Below the pieces are notes generated by a model. The model was not told the origin of the DNA and made no database searches. It saw only the letters and a program-made list of their open reading frames with translations. The position numbers were made by a program, and so were the translations under genes. Source: an uncultured Collinsella sp. (GTDB lineage Bacteria > Actinomycetota > Coriobacteriia > Coriobacteriales > Coriobacteriaceae). Taken from it: DNA of 33,303 nt. The stretch is taken from the NCBI GenBank assembly GCA_959605475.1, contig CAUHFS010000028.1, forward strand, positions 1 through 33,303. The letters are read 5' to 3'. Shown one piece after another: positions 31,928 through 33,303 of this stretch (position 1 is the stretch's first letter; every line of letters starts with the position of its first letter).

Positions 31928-31959
31928 AGGCAAGGCTATGTCGAGATGCAGGATTCGCG

Positions 31960-32688
31960 CTACTCGCAGAGCGAAAGGGCGGCCTCGTCGGCAACGACAA
32001 CGCAGTTGGTGTGCAGCTGCAGGATCGAAGCCGGGCACGCGGGCGTAACCGGACCATAGCACATGTCATGCACGGCCTGAGCCTTGGCCTCGCCGTTGGC
32101 GACGACCAAGATCATGCGGGCATACATGATGGTCTGGGTACCCATGGTGTAGGCCTGACGGGGAACGTCGTCGATGCTGTCGAACAGGCGGCTGTTGGCC
32201 TGAATGGTGCTCTCGGTGAGGTCGACGCAGTGCGTGCCCTTGGAGAAGTGGTCATCGGGCTCGTTGAAGCCGATGTGGCCGTTGTTGCCAATGCCGAGCA
32301 GCTGCAGATCCGGGTAACCGGCGGCGGCGACGATCTTGTCGTACTCAGAGCAGGCAGCGGCGGCGTCGGGGTTGGAACCGTCGGGCACATGCGTGTTGTT
32401 CAGGTCGATGTTGATGTGATCGAAGAAGTTCTCACGCATAAAGTAGTGATAGCTCTGGGGATCGTCGTGCGAAAGGCCGCGATACTCGTCCAGGTTGTAG
32501 GTGCTGACCTCGGCAAAGTCGACGTCGCCCTTCTCGTACCAAGCAGCGAGCTGCTTGTAGGCACCGATCGGGGTGGAGCCAGTGGCAAGGCCCAGCACAC
32601 AGTCGGGCTTGAGGATAACCTGCGCCGAGATAATATTGGCGGCCTTGCGGCTCATATCCTCGTAGTCTTTAGCTTTAATGATCTTCAT
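31960..32688 (-). CDS. nagB: Glucosamine-6-phosphate deaminase, NagB
   Basis: Converts glucosamine-6-phosphate to fructose-6-phosphate and ammonia, feeding amino sugars into glycolysis. The 242-aa length fits the short Gram-positive form without the allosteric C-terminal extension of E. coli. Motifs are LGLATGSTPIG (32-42), the general-base Asp67 in NLDEYRGL, and GIGNNGHIGFNEP with His138 and Glu143; Asn136 at the E. coli Asp141 place is the B. subtilis-like form. The start at 32688 has AAAGGA at a 7-9 nt spacing; the longer frame is not conserved. It follows the PTS IIA gene on the same strand, so uptake of GlcNAc or glucosamine is the likely context. Release of ammonia links it to the glutamine synthetase of the same window. 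Confidence 0.96.
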   Translation of the reverse strand: MKIIKAKDYEDMSRKAANIISAQVILKPDCVLGLATGSTPIGAYKQLAAWYEKGDVDFAEVSTYNLDEYRGLSHDDPQSYHYFMRENFFDHINIDLNNTHVPDGSNPDAAAACSEYDKIVAAAGYPDLQLLGIGNNGHIGFNEPDDHFSKGTHCVDLTESTIQANSRLFDSIDDVPRQAYTMGTQTIMYARMILVVANGEAKAQAVHDMCYGPVTPACPASILQLHTNCVVVADEAALSLCE

Positions 32689-32849
32689 TACGCGTCCTTT
32701 CTCGTACAAGAGAGGCAAGGCTCCCCTTACAAGCACTTGCCCGCGGCCCGCGTCGGCCGCAACCAACGTGTGCGGCCACCAGGGCGAGGTCGCGTAATGT
32801 ATGTGTCTCGTGTCTAGCCGCGTCGAGGCCCCTGCCCGTCCACGGTGAC

Positions 32850-32869
32850 CCGAAGCCTTTTAGCTTCGG
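32850..32869. promoter_or_regulatory. Hairpin in the nagB leader region
   Basis: CCGAAGC / GCTTCGG with a 6-nt loop, 160 nt upstream of the nagB start. No T-run follows in the - direction. It may be part of a leader RNA, a transcription pause or an operator. I do not recognise a known riboswitch class in the 272-nt gap. Confidence 0.4.
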
Positions 32870-32886
32870 ACAAACCCCATCTTGCC

Positions 32887-32920
32887 ACGGAGGGCGTCCT
32901 CTTTCAAGTGCGCCCTCCGT
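32887..32920 (-). terminator. Hairpin downstream of the PTS IIA gene
   Basis: A perfect 10-bp stem (32887-32896 ACGGAGGGCG with 32911-32920), 14-nt loop, 40 nt after the PTS gene stop. No T-run follows on the - strand, so it may be a weak or Rho-aided terminator, or a processing site separating the PTS and nagB messages. Confidence 0.5.
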
Positions 32921-32960
32921 AAACGTGTTTGAATTGTAGGCTAATGGCCACGTGCACTTG

Positions 32961-33303
32961 CTAGCGCTCGCGAGCAACGATGAGCTGGTCCATCTCTTCG
33001 ACATGCACGCCAACGGAGCCCTTGATGCTCGAGAACTCAACGGAGTTGCACACTAAGATGGGAACCGTCACATCGTAGCCCTCAGCAGCAATTGCCTCGC
33101 GATCGAACTCAATGAGCACATCGCCCTTATGGACGATGTCACCCACTTGCGCATGTACGGTAAAGTGCTTGCCCTCAAGCTGAACAGTGTCCAAACCAAC
33201 GTGGATGAGCACGTCCAAGCCATCGACCGTGTTAAGCGCAACAGCGTGTCCCGTGGGAAAAATGGCCTCGACCTTGGCGTCTGCCGGCGCAATCACACGC
33301 GTG
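32961..33303 (-). CDS. PTS glucose-family IIA domain (partial, continues past the window)
   Basis: About 114 C-terminal residues are in the window; the frame is open at the right edge (TRVIAPADAKVEAIFPTGHAVAL). The segment FPTGHAVAL holds the first active-site His. LDVLIHVGLDTVQLEGKHF holds the phosphorylated His equivalent to His91 of E. coli IIA-Glc, and GDIVHKGDVLIEFD is typical of the fold. This is either a free EIIA or, more likely, the C-terminal domain of an EIICBA transporter, since the stop is close to the end of the domain. The same-strand nagB downstream suggests GlcNAc/glucosamine or glucose as substrate; the missing upstream part decides. Confidence 0.9.
   Translation of the reverse strand, partial: TRVIAPADAKVEAIFPTGHAVALNTVDGLDVLIHVGLDTVQLEGKHFTVHAQVGDIVHKGDVLIEFDREAIAAEGYDVTVPILVCNSVEFSSIKGSVGVHVEEMDQLIVARER

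Noticed and set aside
31700..32059. 119-aa + strand frame between the BTAD regulator and nagB
   Set aside because: It crosses the nagB terminator and continues antisense into nagB, has no binding site, and its composition is not protein-like.

Overview
The window looks like a chromosomal segment of a GC-rich, anaerobic gut actinobacterium of the class Coriobacteriia, most likely Collinsella or a close relative. That is an inference from gene content and codon use: mostly C/G-ending codons, a type III glutamine synthetase, MurT/GatD, a MetH without its reactivation domain beside a stand-alone activation protein, GldA and Fe-ADH fermentation enzymes, and a polyferredoxin. Both edges cut a gene: an O-methyltransferase at the left and a PTS IIA domain at the right.

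Layout. 1-4.6 kb: the tail of a leucine-carboxyl-methyltransferase-like protein, guaA (-), an L-asparaginase (+), a small XRE regulator (-) facing an unrecognised 129-aa protein (+) across a perfect 24-bp palindrome, and a DUF1648 membrane protein (-). 4.6-7.1 kb: ychF and a four-cluster polyferredoxin (-). 7.2-10.9 kb: two glycerol-dehydrogenase paralogues and an iron-containing alcohol dehydrogenase (all -), with two clear terminators and a compound REP-like hairpin. 11.4-15.7 kb: a + strand operon of two tandem, apparently paralogous TPR-like proteins of unknown function and a single-polypeptide MurT-GatD fusion (lipid II amidation). 15.8-16.3 kb: tRNA-Glu(UUC), its terminator, a reversed tRNA T-arm-like scrap and a 235-bp element with 42-bp inverted ends. 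16.3-18.4 kb: glutamine synthetase III (-).

18.8-25.3 kb is a methionine/one-carbon block. metF and a MetH reactivation-domain protein are coupled by a TAATG overlap. metH follows, but a less GC-rich DNA cytosine methyltransferase plus a probable DUF4928-type restriction endonuclease is wedged between them, and the endonuclease stop codon lies inside the start of metH. 25.4-28.4 kb: a UPF0210 protein, a striking 134-bp nested palindrome with 32-bp perfect arms, a SAM methyltransferase with unusual codon use in its first half, and a YhbY-type RNA-binding protein. 28.5-31.5 kb: a 999-aa STAND-like ATPase/BTAD transcription regulator (-). 32-33.3 kb: nagB and the IIA domain of a glucose-family PTS (-), probably for amino-sugar uptake and catabolism.

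Together the genes cover nitrogen assimilation (asparaginase, GMP synthase, GSIII, tRNA-Glu, MurT-GatD glutamine use), fermentative redox balance (GldA x2, Fe-ADH, polyferredoxin) and B12-dependent methionine synthesis. The least explained parts are the TPR pair with the MurT-GatD fusion, the XRE/129-aa divergent pair, the restriction-modification insertion in the met locus, and several palindromic elements.
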